NCBI GenBank assembly: GCA_017455525.1
Contig: JAFTAP010000058.1
Coordinates: 1-57,428 of the forward strand
Reading direction: 5' to 3'
DNA: 57,428 nt
Source of the DNA: Lachnospiraceae bacterium
Lineage (GTDB): Bacteria; Bacillota; Clostridia; Lachnospirales; Lachnospiraceae
Under the pieces are notes generated by a model. It was not told where the DNA came from. It was given only the letters and a program-made list of their open reading frames with translations, and made no database searches. Below are positions 36,078 through 43,950 of this stretch, in pieces (positions within the stretch are counted from its first letter, which is position 1; the number at the start of each line of letters is the position of its first letter). The position numbers and the translations under genes are program-made.

Positions 36078-36316
36078 ATCATGATATCAGGGTCAAAAGT
36101 CCGAACACACTTCGTGCTTGCACGGAAGTGGGTGAGAGACTTTATGACCTGCCCCACATTGGTAAGACAGCCAGTGGCTGTCTTACGGATGCGCTTTGAT
36201 GCGCAATGCGCATCAGCATCCCGACGCATGAAGTGGGGCGCAAGCACCACGAGAATGCGAGATGTGGGAGGAGCGTGGGAGTACGAAGTGCGGAACGCTC
36301 CGGATATCGTGTTTTG
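36078..36316 (+). repeat. Composite hairpin repeat, internal copy
   Basis: Module 1: AGGGTCA ... TGACCT (36089-36095/36145-36150) enclosing CACTTC-GTGC-TT-GCAC-GAAGTG, apex GTGCTTGCAC at 36114-36123. Module 2: perfect 12-bp-arm palindrome with core CCAGTGG (36162-36173/36175-36186), enclosed by GCCCCAC/GTGGGGC. Further hairpins follow (GATGCGC-AA-TGCGCATC). Same order of modules as in the left copy at 11-141 read on the other strand. No gene seen in 35945-36386. Confidence 0.82.
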
Positions 36317-36386
36317 ACCTCGACAACATTATCATTAACAGGTTTATTATTGACATATCAGAATGTCCGTTAGAAAATATGAGATT

Positions 36387-37229
36387 ATGAAGAATTTTTA
36401 TTTGATAGTTAACCCGACGAGGGATATAGGGCTTGACGCGGCGAAGGAGATAGAGGGGTATCTGAAAGAGCGGGGCTGTGCTTACAGCACGCATATTGCG
36501 GCTTCAATCGACGGGGATGACAGGTATACCGACAGCAGCTTGATACCGCAGGGGACGGAGTGCATCCTTGTGCTTGGGGGCGATGGCACGCTCATACAGG
36601 CGGCGAATGACGTGGCGGAGCTTGATGTCCCTTTGCTTGGAATAAATACGGGAAGGCTCGGATATCTGACAGATGTCGAAAAGGAAGATATCATACCTTC
36701 GCTTGATGCGCTTATTTCTGATAAGTACACAGTTGACGAGCGGATGATGATAACGGGCGATATAGTATCGGGAGATCGTGTTATCGCAAGCGGGAGCTCG
36801 CTTAATGATATCGTCGTGCACAGGCAGGGCGATATGCGTGTCGTCGAATTTGATGTGTATGTCAATAAAAAGTTCTTGAAAAGTTATCGGGCTGATGGTA
36901 TCATAGTCTGCACACCGACAGGATCTACAGCGTACTCGCTGTCTGCGGGGGGCCCCATAGTGGAACCCGGATCTAAGCTTTTTATTATCACGCCGATATG
37001 CCCGCATACCTTGAATAGCCGCTCGGTGGTGCTTTCAGCGGAGGACGAGATTTATATATCAACCGGGAAGAAGGACATAGCGGCTGCTTTCGATGGCAGG
37101 GGGATCACGGCACTGCCTGAGGACGGAGGCGTCAGGATCACTAAATCAGAGAAGGTCACGAAGATAGTCAGACTGCATGACAACAGCTTCCTCAATGTGC
37201 TTCATAATAAATTCAAGGACGAGGTGTGA
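36387..37229 (+). CDS. nadK: NAD kinase
   Basis: ATP-NAD kinase (about 280 aa), producing NADP. Family motifs: catalytic VLGGDGTLIQAAND, NTGRLGYLTDV, and TPTGSTAYSLSAGGPIVEP. Start preferred at ATG 36387 (MKNFYLIVNP, as in clostridial homologues); ATG 36363 would add eight residues. Part of the nusB...recN string. The upstream gap holds a repeat element. Confidence 0.95.
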   Translation: MKNFYLIVNPTRDIGLDAAKEIEGYLKERGCAYSTHIAASIDGDDRYTDSSLIPQGTECILVLGGDGTLIQAANDVAELDVPLLGINTGRLGYLTDVEKEDIIPSLDALISDKYTVDERMMITGDIVSGDRVIASGSSLNDIVVHRQGDMRVVEFDVYVNKKFLKSYRADGIIVCTPTGSTAYSLSAGGPIVEPGSKLFIITPICPHTLNSRSVVLSAEDEIYISTGKKDIAAAFDGRGITALPEDGGVRITKSEKVTKIVRLHDNSFLNVLHNKFKDEV

Positions 37230-37251
37230 GTAGCTTGTAAAAAGAAATATA

Positions 37252-37482
37252 ATGAATAAGCGGCAGATATCAAGAATATGTAATTTCATAGGCGCGGCTC
37301 TGGCAATCATTTTTGTTATAAAAATAATTTTTGATTATTTTGGTTATTCATCAGTATCTGACTCTGCACCCTATTATATATGGATTATTGCTGACGCATT
37401 ATATTTTATAATTCCGGCAATTTTATTAGTTGTTATCGGTATCTTTGTTAAAAAAACAGAAATGGATGATAAGCAATGCTGA
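37252..37482 (+). CDS. Small membrane protein, 76 aa
   Basis: Two hydrophobic helices (about residues 10-30 and 42-67) joined by a short polar loop, with a charged C-terminal tail ending in Cys. No family recognised. It lies between nadK and recN, the position where argR is normally found in Clostridia, and overlaps the recN start by seven bases. More AT-rich than its neighbours. Confidence 0.7.
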   Translation: MNKRQISRICNFIGAALAIIFVIKIIFDYFGYSSVSDSAPYYIWIIADALYFIIPAILLVVIGIFVKKTEMDDKQC

Positions 37483-39167
37483 TAAGTGAAAAAGTAAAAA
37501 ATCTTGCCTTGATAAAAGAAGCTGAGACTGAATTCGGTTCGGGGCTTAATATCATAACCGGTGAGACAGGGGCGGGCAAATCCCTTGTGATAGGCTCTGT
37601 GGAGCTGGCTCTTGGCGGTAAGGCAAAGAGCGATATCGTGCGGCACGGAGAGGAGGAAGCTTCTGTAGAGCTTGTATTCGAGGCTTCGACCGATCATGAG
37701 AGGGAGGAGATGGCTTCCCTTGATATAGATGTGGAAGATGATGCCCTCGTGATCATGACGAGGAAGATAAGAGACGGCAGGAGCACGGCTAAGATAAACG
37801 GCAATACCGTGAATGCGTCTATCCTGAAAAAGGCGGCTTCCGTTCTGATCGACATACATGGGCAGCGGGATCAGATGGGGCTTCTCGCAAAGAGAAATAT
37901 GTGCCGTATACTTGACAGGTATGCGGGCGAGGCGGTGAACGAGCCATTGAATAAGGTCGGGGAGCATTATAAAAAATACAGGGAAATTGAGGATGAGATA
38001 GCACAGGATATCTCAGATCCTGATGAATTAAAGAGAAGACAGGATTTATTAAGCTTTGAGGTGTCGGAGATAGAAAAGGCGGAGCTTGAAACAGGCGAGG
38101 ATGAAGAGATAGAGGGAAGGTATTCCCTTATGAAGAATTCCAGGAAGATAGCGGAGAGCCTGTCGGAAGCGCTTGGCGCTTTGTCAGAAAATGCGGGTGG
38201 GAATGTCTCTGATTACATAGGGAAGGCATCGGAGAGCTTATCTTCGGTGCAGGGAATTGATGATAAGACCGATTCGATCATCAGCCGAATTTCAGAGGTA
38301 GAGGCGCTTGTTGGGGATCTGTCAATAGATATAGGGGATGCGCTCAGGAGCATGGATTTCTCCGAGGAGGAATTTGCCGAAGTCGAGCAGAGGCTTGATC
38401 TTATTAATCATCTGAAATCAAAGTACGGCAAGACGATAGAGGATATATATGAGACTCTGGAGGAAAAGCAGGCGGAGCTTGAGAAGATTGAGGATCACGA
38501 TAATTATCTTGAAAGCCTTAAGGCAAAACTTGAGGAGGAAAAGGGCGTACTGCTTAAAGCCTGTAAGGAGCTTTCCGAAAAGAGGACAGACGCTGCAAGT
38601 AAGCTTCAGAAGCAGATGAAAGAGGCTATGTGCGATCTGAATTTTGAGAACGTGGAGTTTGAGATAGCGGTTAAAGCTGATCCCGATTCGCTCTCTTCAA
38701 ATGGCTACGACACCGTTGCTTTTCTTATTTCATTAAATAAAGGCGAGAAGCTGATGCCCTTGGAGGATGTAGCTTCAGGAGGAGAGCTTTCACGTATCAT
38801 GCTTGCGCTGAAGACCGTGCTTGCGGATACCGACGACATATCAACGCTTATATTCGATGAGATAGATACAGGCATTTCAGGCAGGACGGCGGAGAAGGTT
38901 GCGGAGAAGCTTTCGGTGCTTGCAAGGAGCAGGCAGGTCATAGCGATAACGCATCTGCCGCAGATAGCCGCTATGGCGGATCATCATTTCGTGATAGAAA
39001 AGACATCAGACGATTCATCTACTGAGACGAGCGTGAGGGAGCTTAAGGGTGATGAGCCTGTGGAAGAGCTCTCCCGCTTGCTTTCCGGTTCTAAAGTCAC
39101 CGACGCAGTTCGTGAAAACGCAAAGGAAATGCTTGCTTTCGCAAAGAAGTTCAAAACAAATAAATAA
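37476..39167 (+). CDS. recN: DNA repair protein RecN
   Basis: SMC-like repair ATPase (563 aa) acting early in double-strand-break repair. Walker A ITGETGAGKS near residue 34, coiled-coil arms about residues 150-370, signature ASGGELSRIML and Walker B LIFDEIDTGISG, then THLPQIAAMAD. Full length. Overlaps the small membrane gene. Confidence 0.96.
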   Translation: MLISEKVKNLALIKEAETEFGSGLNIITGETGAGKSLVIGSVELALGGKAKSDIVRHGEEEASVELVFEASTDHEREEMASLDIDVEDDALVIMTRKIRDGRSTAKINGNTVNASILKKAASVLIDIHGQRDQMGLLAKRNMCRILDRYAGEAVNEPLNKVGEHYKKYREIEDEIAQDISDPDELKRRQDLLSFEVSEIEKAELETGEDEEIEGRYSLMKNSRKIAESLSEALGALSENAGGNVSDYIGKASESLSSVQGIDDKTDSIISRISEVEALVGDLSIDIGDALRSMDFSEEEFAEVEQRLDLINHLKSKYGKTIEDIYETLEEKQAELEKIEDHDNYLESLKAKLEEEKGVLLKACKELSEKRTDAASKLQKQMKEAMCDLNFENVEFEIAVKADPDSLSSNGYDTVAFLISLNKGEKLMPLEDVASGGELSRIMLALKTVLADTDDISTLIFDEIDTGISGRTAEKVAEKLSVLARSRQVIAITHLPQIAAMADHHFVIEKTSDDSSTETSVRELKGDEPVEELSRLLSGSKVTDAVRENAKEMLAFAKKFKTNK

Positions 39168-39194
39168 TCATTATTAAGCGTATAACGGGTATTT

Positions 39195-39236
39195 TTGCAA
39201 AAATATTTTGTGTTGCAAATATGTGTTACTTATACT
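39195..39236 (+). promoter_or_regulatory. brnTA promoter with repeated TTGCAAA
   Basis: -35 TTGTGT (39208-39213), 17-bp spacer, -10 TATACT (39231-39236). Two TTGCAAA boxes (39195-39201, 39213-39219), 18 bp apart, overlap the promoter: a plausible site for autoregulation by the antitoxin. Confidence 0.5.
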
Positions 39237-39256
39237 ATGATTGAGGAAACAGATAG

Positions 39257-39520
39257 ATGGTTTTTGAGTGGGATGAAGAGAAGAACAGAAGGAATATAAA
39301 GAAGCATGGAATCTCATTTAACACGGCTGTGCTGGTATTTGGAGATGAAAACAGAATAGAATATTTTCAGTACAGAAACGGAGAGGAAAGATATGCGACT
39401 ATCGGAATGGTCGGAGACGTGATAGTCGTGGTACATACTATGAGAGATGATGCGTATAGGATAATAACGGCTCGTCCGGCAGTAAAAGATGAGATAGAGG
39501 AGTATTATGGGAACAGTTAG
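39257..39520 (+). CDS. brnT: BrnT family toxin
   Basis: An 87-aa RelE-fold ribonuclease toxin of the BrnT family: FEWDEEKNRRNIKKHGISF at the N-terminus is the hallmark, followed by RYATIGMVGDVIVVVHT and the C-terminal YRIITARPA. Known BrnT cleaves RNA and halts translation. It overlaps the next gene by 14 bp, the normal toxin-first brnTA order. Confidence 0.92.
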   Translation: MVFEWDEEKNRRNIKKHGISFNTAVLVFGDENRIEYFQYRNGEERYATIGMVGDVIVVVHTMRDDAYRIITARPAVKDEIEEYYGNS

Positions 39521-39836
39521 GGTCAAAATAAAAGAGGGGATGAAGCCTACCTCTGAACAGATAGCGGAAGTAAAGGCTGCTGCGGCAAGGCCTCATGTAT
39601 ATGATGAGGAATGCCCCCCCTTTTCAAAAGAGGAATTAAAGCAGTTCCGAAGGGTGAAGGAAATCAGGAAAGAAGAGAACGCATCAAACAGGAAGCAGAC
39701 GGTTACGCTCAGGTTAAAGCCACAGACGCTTGAAAGGGCTAAAAGCTTGGGAAAGGGATATACAAGCATATTGTCTCAGGTTATAGAAAATGTGCTGTCA
39801 GATCCCGGGAAGCTGAAGAGTTTGATGAATAACTGA
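39507..39836 (+). CDS. brnA: BrnA-like antitoxin
   Basis: A 109-aa protein: a disordered acidic N-terminal part (toxin-wrapping) and a C-terminal ribbon-helix-helix region QTVTLRLKPQTLERAKSLG followed by helix YTSILSQVIENVL. This matches BrnA antitoxins, which neutralise BrnT and repress the operon. Overlaps brnT by 14 bp. Confidence 0.85.
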   Translation: MGTVRVKIKEGMKPTSEQIAEVKAAAARPHVYDEECPPFSKEELKQFRRVKEIRKEENASNRKQTVTLRLKPQTLERAKSLGKGYTSILSQVIENVLSDPGKLKSLMNN

Positions 39837-39841
39837 TTTTC

Positions 39842-39871
39842 TTGCTTATTCTGTCATAAGTATAGTACAAT
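39842..39871 (+). promoter_or_regulatory. Candidate glgA promoter
   Basis: TTGCTT (39842-39847) and TACAAT (39866-39871), 18-bp spacer, about 70 bp before glgA. Confidence 0.4.
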
Positions 39872-39942
39872 ATTTAACGTATTTTGGAGCTTTGGGTGTT
39901 CCATGAAAGACGAGATCATTCCAATCGAGGGGGATATGTTTA

Positions 39943-41391
39943 ATGAAGAATATATTATTCATAGCATCTGAGGGAGTGCCTTTTATAAAGACGGGGGGAC
40001 TTGCCGATGTGGTGGGTTCGCTTCCGCAGTGCATAGATAAGAAATACTTCGACGTGCGGGTGATGATGCCGAAGTACATGTGCATGTATCAGGACAAGAA
40101 GGACATGATGAAGTATCTGACGCATTTCTACATGGACTTCAACGGCAGGAGCGAGTACGTGGGCGTGCTTGAGGCGGAGTACGAAGGAATAAAATATTAT
40201 TTCATTGACAATGAGTTTTATTTCAACGGAGACAAGCCTTACGGGGATATCATTTACGACCTTGAGAAGTTCATATTCTTTGACAAGGCGTCGCTTTCGT
40301 CGTTGCCGCTTATCGGATTCAAGCCCGACATAATCCACTGCCACGACTGGCAGACGGGTCTTATTCCCGTGTATCTTAAGGATTCCTTCAGGGGCGGTGA
40401 CTTCTTCAAGGATATCAAGTCTATAATGACGATACATAACCTTAAGTTCCAGGGGAATTATGACGTGCCCACTATTAAAGGTTTATCGGGACTTCCAGAT
40501 TATTACTTCACGCCGGACAAGCTTGAGGCATATAAGGATGCAAATATGCTAAAGGGCGGACTTGTATTTGCTGACGTGATAACGACGGTTTCCGAGACCT
40601 ATGCGGAGGAAATAAAGACGCCGTTTTACGGTGAGAAGCTTGACGGATTGCTCCGTTCCAGGACGAACGATTTGAGGGGAATACTTAACGGCATTGATTA
40701 CAGCGCATTCAATCCGGAGAAGGATAAGTATATTGCGAAGACCTACGATAAGAAGAATTTCCGAAAGGAGAAGGTGAAGAATAAGCTCGCCCTGCAGCAG
40801 GAGCTTGACCTTGAGCAGAATGAGAAGACGATGATGATAGGCATTGTAAGCCGTCTTACCGACCAGAAGGGCTTCGACCTTATCGCCTATGTGATGGAGG
40901 AGCTTTGTCAGGATAACGTGCAGATAGTCGTGCTTGGCACGGGCGATGATAAGTACGAGAATATGTTCCGCTACTTCGACTGGAAGTATGGGAATAAGGT
41001 CTCCGCGAATATCTATTATTCCGAGGAGCTTTCGCATAAGATATATGCGGCATCCGACGCTTTCCTGATGCCGAGCCTTTTCGAGCCTTGCGGGCTTTCG
41101 CAGCTTATGGCTCTGCGTTACGGCACGGTGCCTATCGTGCGCGAGACAGGCGGGCTTAAGGATACTGTAGAGCCTTATAATGAGTATGAGGGCAAGGGTA
41201 CGGGCTTCTCCTTTACGAACTACAATGCCCATGAGATGCTTGGAGCTATAAGGTATGCAGAGCGTATTTATTACGACAGGAAGCGTGAGTGGAATAAGAT
41301 CATAGACCGTGCTATGGACGCTGATTTTTCATGGCATGTGTCGGCGGATAAGTATACAGAGATGTACACTTGGATGATCGAAGGACAATAG
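39943..41391 (+). CDS. glgA: Glycogen synthase (ADP-glucose)
   Basis: GT5 glycogen synthase (482 aa), extending alpha-1,4-glucan from ADP-glucose. N-terminal ADP-glucose motif FIKTGGLADVVGSLP, HCHDWQTGLIPVYL, and C-terminal MPSLFEPCGLSQLMALRYG with the GGLKDTV loop. No other glg genes are beside it, so it is transcribed apart from a glg operon. The upstream gene pair is a toxin-antitoxin. Confidence 0.96.
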   Translation: MKNILFIASEGVPFIKTGGLADVVGSLPQCIDKKYFDVRVMMPKYMCMYQDKKDMMKYLTHFYMDFNGRSEYVGVLEAEYEGIKYYFIDNEFYFNGDKPYGDIIYDLEKFIFFDKASLSSLPLIGFKPDIIHCHDWQTGLIPVYLKDSFRGGDFFKDIKSIMTIHNLKFQGNYDVPTIKGLSGLPDYYFTPDKLEAYKDANMLKGGLVFADVITTVSETYAEEIKTPFYGEKLDGLLRSRTNDLRGILNGIDYSAFNPEKDKYIAKTYDKKNFRKEKVKNKLALQQELDLEQNEKTMMIGIVSRLTDQKGFDLIAYVMEELCQDNVQIVVLGTGDDKYENMFRYFDWKYGNKVSANIYYSEELSHKIYAASDAFLMPSLFEPCGLSQLMALRYGTVPIVRETGGLKDTVEPYNEYEGKGTGFSFTNYNAHEMLGAIRYAERIYYDRKREWNKIIDRAMDADFSWHVSADKYTEMYTWMIEGQ

Positions 41392-41447
41392 TTGCTGCAA
41401 AATGTGGGTTTTATGCCCGATGTTATGGAGATTAGGTTGACATAACT

Positions 41448-43298
41448 ATGGCTTTTGACGGAGTGACGGTTTGTGCCGCAGCCTTTGAGCTGCGGCATTT
41501 TCTGACAGACGGATACATATCGAAGATATCGGAACCGGAGCAGGGAGAGCTTCTTATTACCGTGAAGACAAGGGAATACGGCATTAAGAAGCTGTTGATC
41601 TCTGCCAATGCTTCCATGCCCTTTATATGCCTTACGGAGAAGAATCTCACGGCTCCGCTTAAAGCTCCGGCCTTTACCATGCTTCTGAGGAAGCACTTAC
41701 AAGGGGGGAGAATAATATCTGTCACGCAGCCTTCTCTGGAGCGAATCATAATGTTTGAGATAGAGCACAGGGATGAGATGGGAGACCTTGTGAGGAAGAA
41801 GCTTATCGTGGAGCTTATGGGGAAATACAGCAATATTATCTTCGCGGAGAGCAGAATAAGGGACAGTGAGCAAGGATTGTGCGATAATTCCGAGGACGGA
41901 AGAGCTGATGATAACAAATACGATTCAGTTTGCGGAGAGATTATAATAGACGCTATTCGCCGTGTTCCGCCGTCCATGAGCTCTGTGCGTACTGTGCTTC
42001 CGGGAGAGAGATACTTCATACCCGAAACACAGGATAAGGCAGATCCTTTCGTGGAGCGAGATTTTGAATTCTTTAGAAATCATGTGCTTGGCAGACCTAT
42101 GAATGTGATAAAGGCTATATACAGTACCTATACAGGGTTCTCGCCTGTGATTGCTTTGGAATTATGCCATAGGTCGGGGATAGATGGTAATGACAATGCG
42201 ACGTCTATTGCGGAGACTGATCTGAAGGCACTTTATGATAATTTCATTAAATTGACAGATAATTTAAGTGACGGAAATTTTTCTCCTGAGATAGTGTATG
42301 AGATGAACGGGGCTAAACCCAGAGAGTTTGCTGCAGTAAAGCTTACTATGTATGACGATCTCGAAAGGAAGAGTTTTGATTCGATTTCAGAGGTCATAGA
42401 GCGGTTTTATTCCGAAAGGAATGCATATAACCACATAAGACAGAAATCAGCGGATTTAAGGAAGATCGTGTCCAACGCCATAGAGCGCACGGCGAAGAAA
42501 TACGATATTCAGCGTAACCAGATAAAGGACACCGACAAGATGGATAAGTTCCGTGTGTATGCGGAGCTTATAAATACCTACGGTTATGATGTAGTGGACG
42601 GAGCGGATCATTTTGACGCCGTGAATTTCTATGACGGAAAGGAAATCCGTGTGCCGCTTGATCCCTCAATCTCCGTGCATGAGAATGCGAATAAATACTT
42701 CGCAAGATTCGAGAAGCTGAAACGCACCAAAAAGGCGGCTATGGAGCAGGCGGAGGAGAGCAGGCTTCAGCTGCAGCACCTTAAAAGCATAGAGGCTTCC
42801 TTTGAGACGGCGGAATCGGAAGAGGATTTGTTGCTTATATCGGAGGAGCTTAAAAGAACAGGCTATATTAAGAAGAATCCTATGAACTCAAAGAACCGCA
42901 AGGCTGGGAATAAGAGCGCTCCGCTGCATTTTATTTCATCAGACGGTTATGACATATTCGTGGGAAAGAATAATATCCAGAATGACGAGCTTACCTTTAA
43001 GACAGGGCATGGCAACGACTGGTGGTTTCATTCCAAGACTTATCCCGGCTCGCATGTGCTTTTGGTGGTAGGAAAGGGCGATCCTATGGTTGTGCCCGAT
43101 ACGAGCTTCAATGAGGCGGGCGCTCTTGCGGCACATTACAGCACGGGACGGGAGCAAGGCAAGGTTGATATTGACTATACTCTGATAAAGAACGTGAAGA
43201 AACCGGCCGGGGCTGTGCCGGGGTATGTGATTTATCATACGAATTATTCCATGACGGCGGGCACGGACATCAGCGGGATAAAAAAGGCTGATAGCTAG
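41448..43298 (+). CDS. rqcH: Ribosome quality control protein RqcH
   Basis: Rqc2/NEMF homologue (616 aa). NFACT-N domain (MAFDGVTVCAAAFELR onward), HhH region, coiled coil (about residues 285-480 with KRTKKAAMEQAEESRLQLQ), and NFACT-R domain with GNDWWFHSKTYPGSHV, the D(W/Y)WFH-type motif. In bacteria it binds stalled 50S-peptidyl-tRNA and adds C-terminal Ala tails. Older annotations call it fibronectin-binding protein A. Complete. Confidence 0.94.
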   Translation: MAFDGVTVCAAAFELRHFLTDGYISKISEPEQGELLITVKTREYGIKKLLISANASMPFICLTEKNLTAPLKAPAFTMLLRKHLQGGRIISVTQPSLERIIMFEIEHRDEMGDLVRKKLIVELMGKYSNIIFAESRIRDSEQGLCDNSEDGRADDNKYDSVCGEIIIDAIRRVPPSMSSVRTVLPGERYFIPETQDKADPFVERDFEFFRNHVLGRPMNVIKAIYSTYTGFSPVIALELCHRSGIDGNDNATSIAETDLKALYDNFIKLTDNLSDGNFSPEIVYEMNGAKPREFAAVKLTMYDDLERKSFDSISEVIERFYSERNAYNHIRQKSADLRKIVSNAIERTAKKYDIQRNQIKDTDKMDKFRVYAELINTYGYDVVDGADHFDAVNFYDGKEIRVPLDPSISVHENANKYFARFEKLKRTKKAAMEQAEESRLQLQHLKSIEASFETAESEEDLLLISEELKRTGYIKKNPMNSKNRKAGNKSAPLHFISSDGYDIFVGKNNIQNDELTFKTGHGNDWWFHSKTYPGSHVLLVVGKGDPMVVPDTSFNEAGALAAHYSTGREQGKVDIDYTLIKNVKKPAGAVPGYVIYHTNYSMTAGTDISGIKKADS

Positions 43299-43379
43299 CA
43301 TGGTTTCACACAAGCTTTGAAATATGTTATCATATGTTTTTAAGATTAAAGCAAAAACGACCAAGGAGAATATAAAATC

Positions 43380-43889
43380 ATGAGCTTAATAAACGACTGG
43401 CGTGATATGGCGTACAGCCCTACGGCGAATAAGGGCGATCTGCAGAGGCTGTGGCAGGATTATTTCCAGAAGGAGAAGGCTATCTATGCCGAGCTTCTAA
43501 AAAATCCTGATGAGGGAGTAAAAGGCACGGTGAAGGAGCTTGCCGAGAAGTATGATGTGACCTTGATGTATATGACAGGCTTCCTCGATGGGATCAATGA
43601 CTCCCTTAAAGCGGAGAACGACCTTGAAGAAATGACGGAGGATAGTGAGGTATCGCTTGATTTTGATAATGAGAAGCTTTTCAGGAACATGGTTGACGCC
43701 AAGGCGGACTGGCTCTATGAGCTTCCCGAATGGGATGATATTTATTCCAAGGAAGAGAGAGAAGAACTTATAAAGGATCAGAAGAAGAGCCATACTTTTG
43801 TGCGGGATGGCAGGAAGATAGGAAGGAATGAGCCTTGTCCTTGTGGCAGCGGCAAGAAATATAAGAACTGCCACGGCAGGGATTTATGA
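43380..43889 (+). CDS. SEC-C motif protein
   Basis: A 169-aa protein with a C-terminal SEC-C zinc site [19 protein letters not shown], as at the end of SecA, preceded by an acidic helical domain (about residues 1-140) I do not recognise beyond its frequent pairing with SEC-C in Clostridia. Probably a cytoplasmic ribosome- or SecB/translocation-associated factor. SD AAGGAG before the ATG. Confidence 0.8.
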   Translation: MSLINDWRDMAYSPTANKGDLQRLWQDYFQKEKAIYAELLKNPDEGVKGTVKELAEKYDVTLMYMTGFLDGINDSLKAENDLEEMTEDSEVSLDFDNEKLFRNMVDAKADWLYELPEWDDIYSKEEREELIKDQKKSHTFVRDGRKIGRNEPCPCGSGKKYKNCHGRDL

Positions 43890-43950
43890 GAAATAACGCT
43901 GCACATTGTAAGCGGTTTTAGTACGTTAACGTTAAAAACATGAATATCTG

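Noticed and set aside
36060-36317. 85-codon open frame over the repeat at 36078-36316
   Set aside because: The sequence is a set of palindromes, and a frame exists in both directions by chance.
40549-41232. 227-codon open frame on the minus strand
   Set aside because: Antisense shadow of glgA; no family resemblance.
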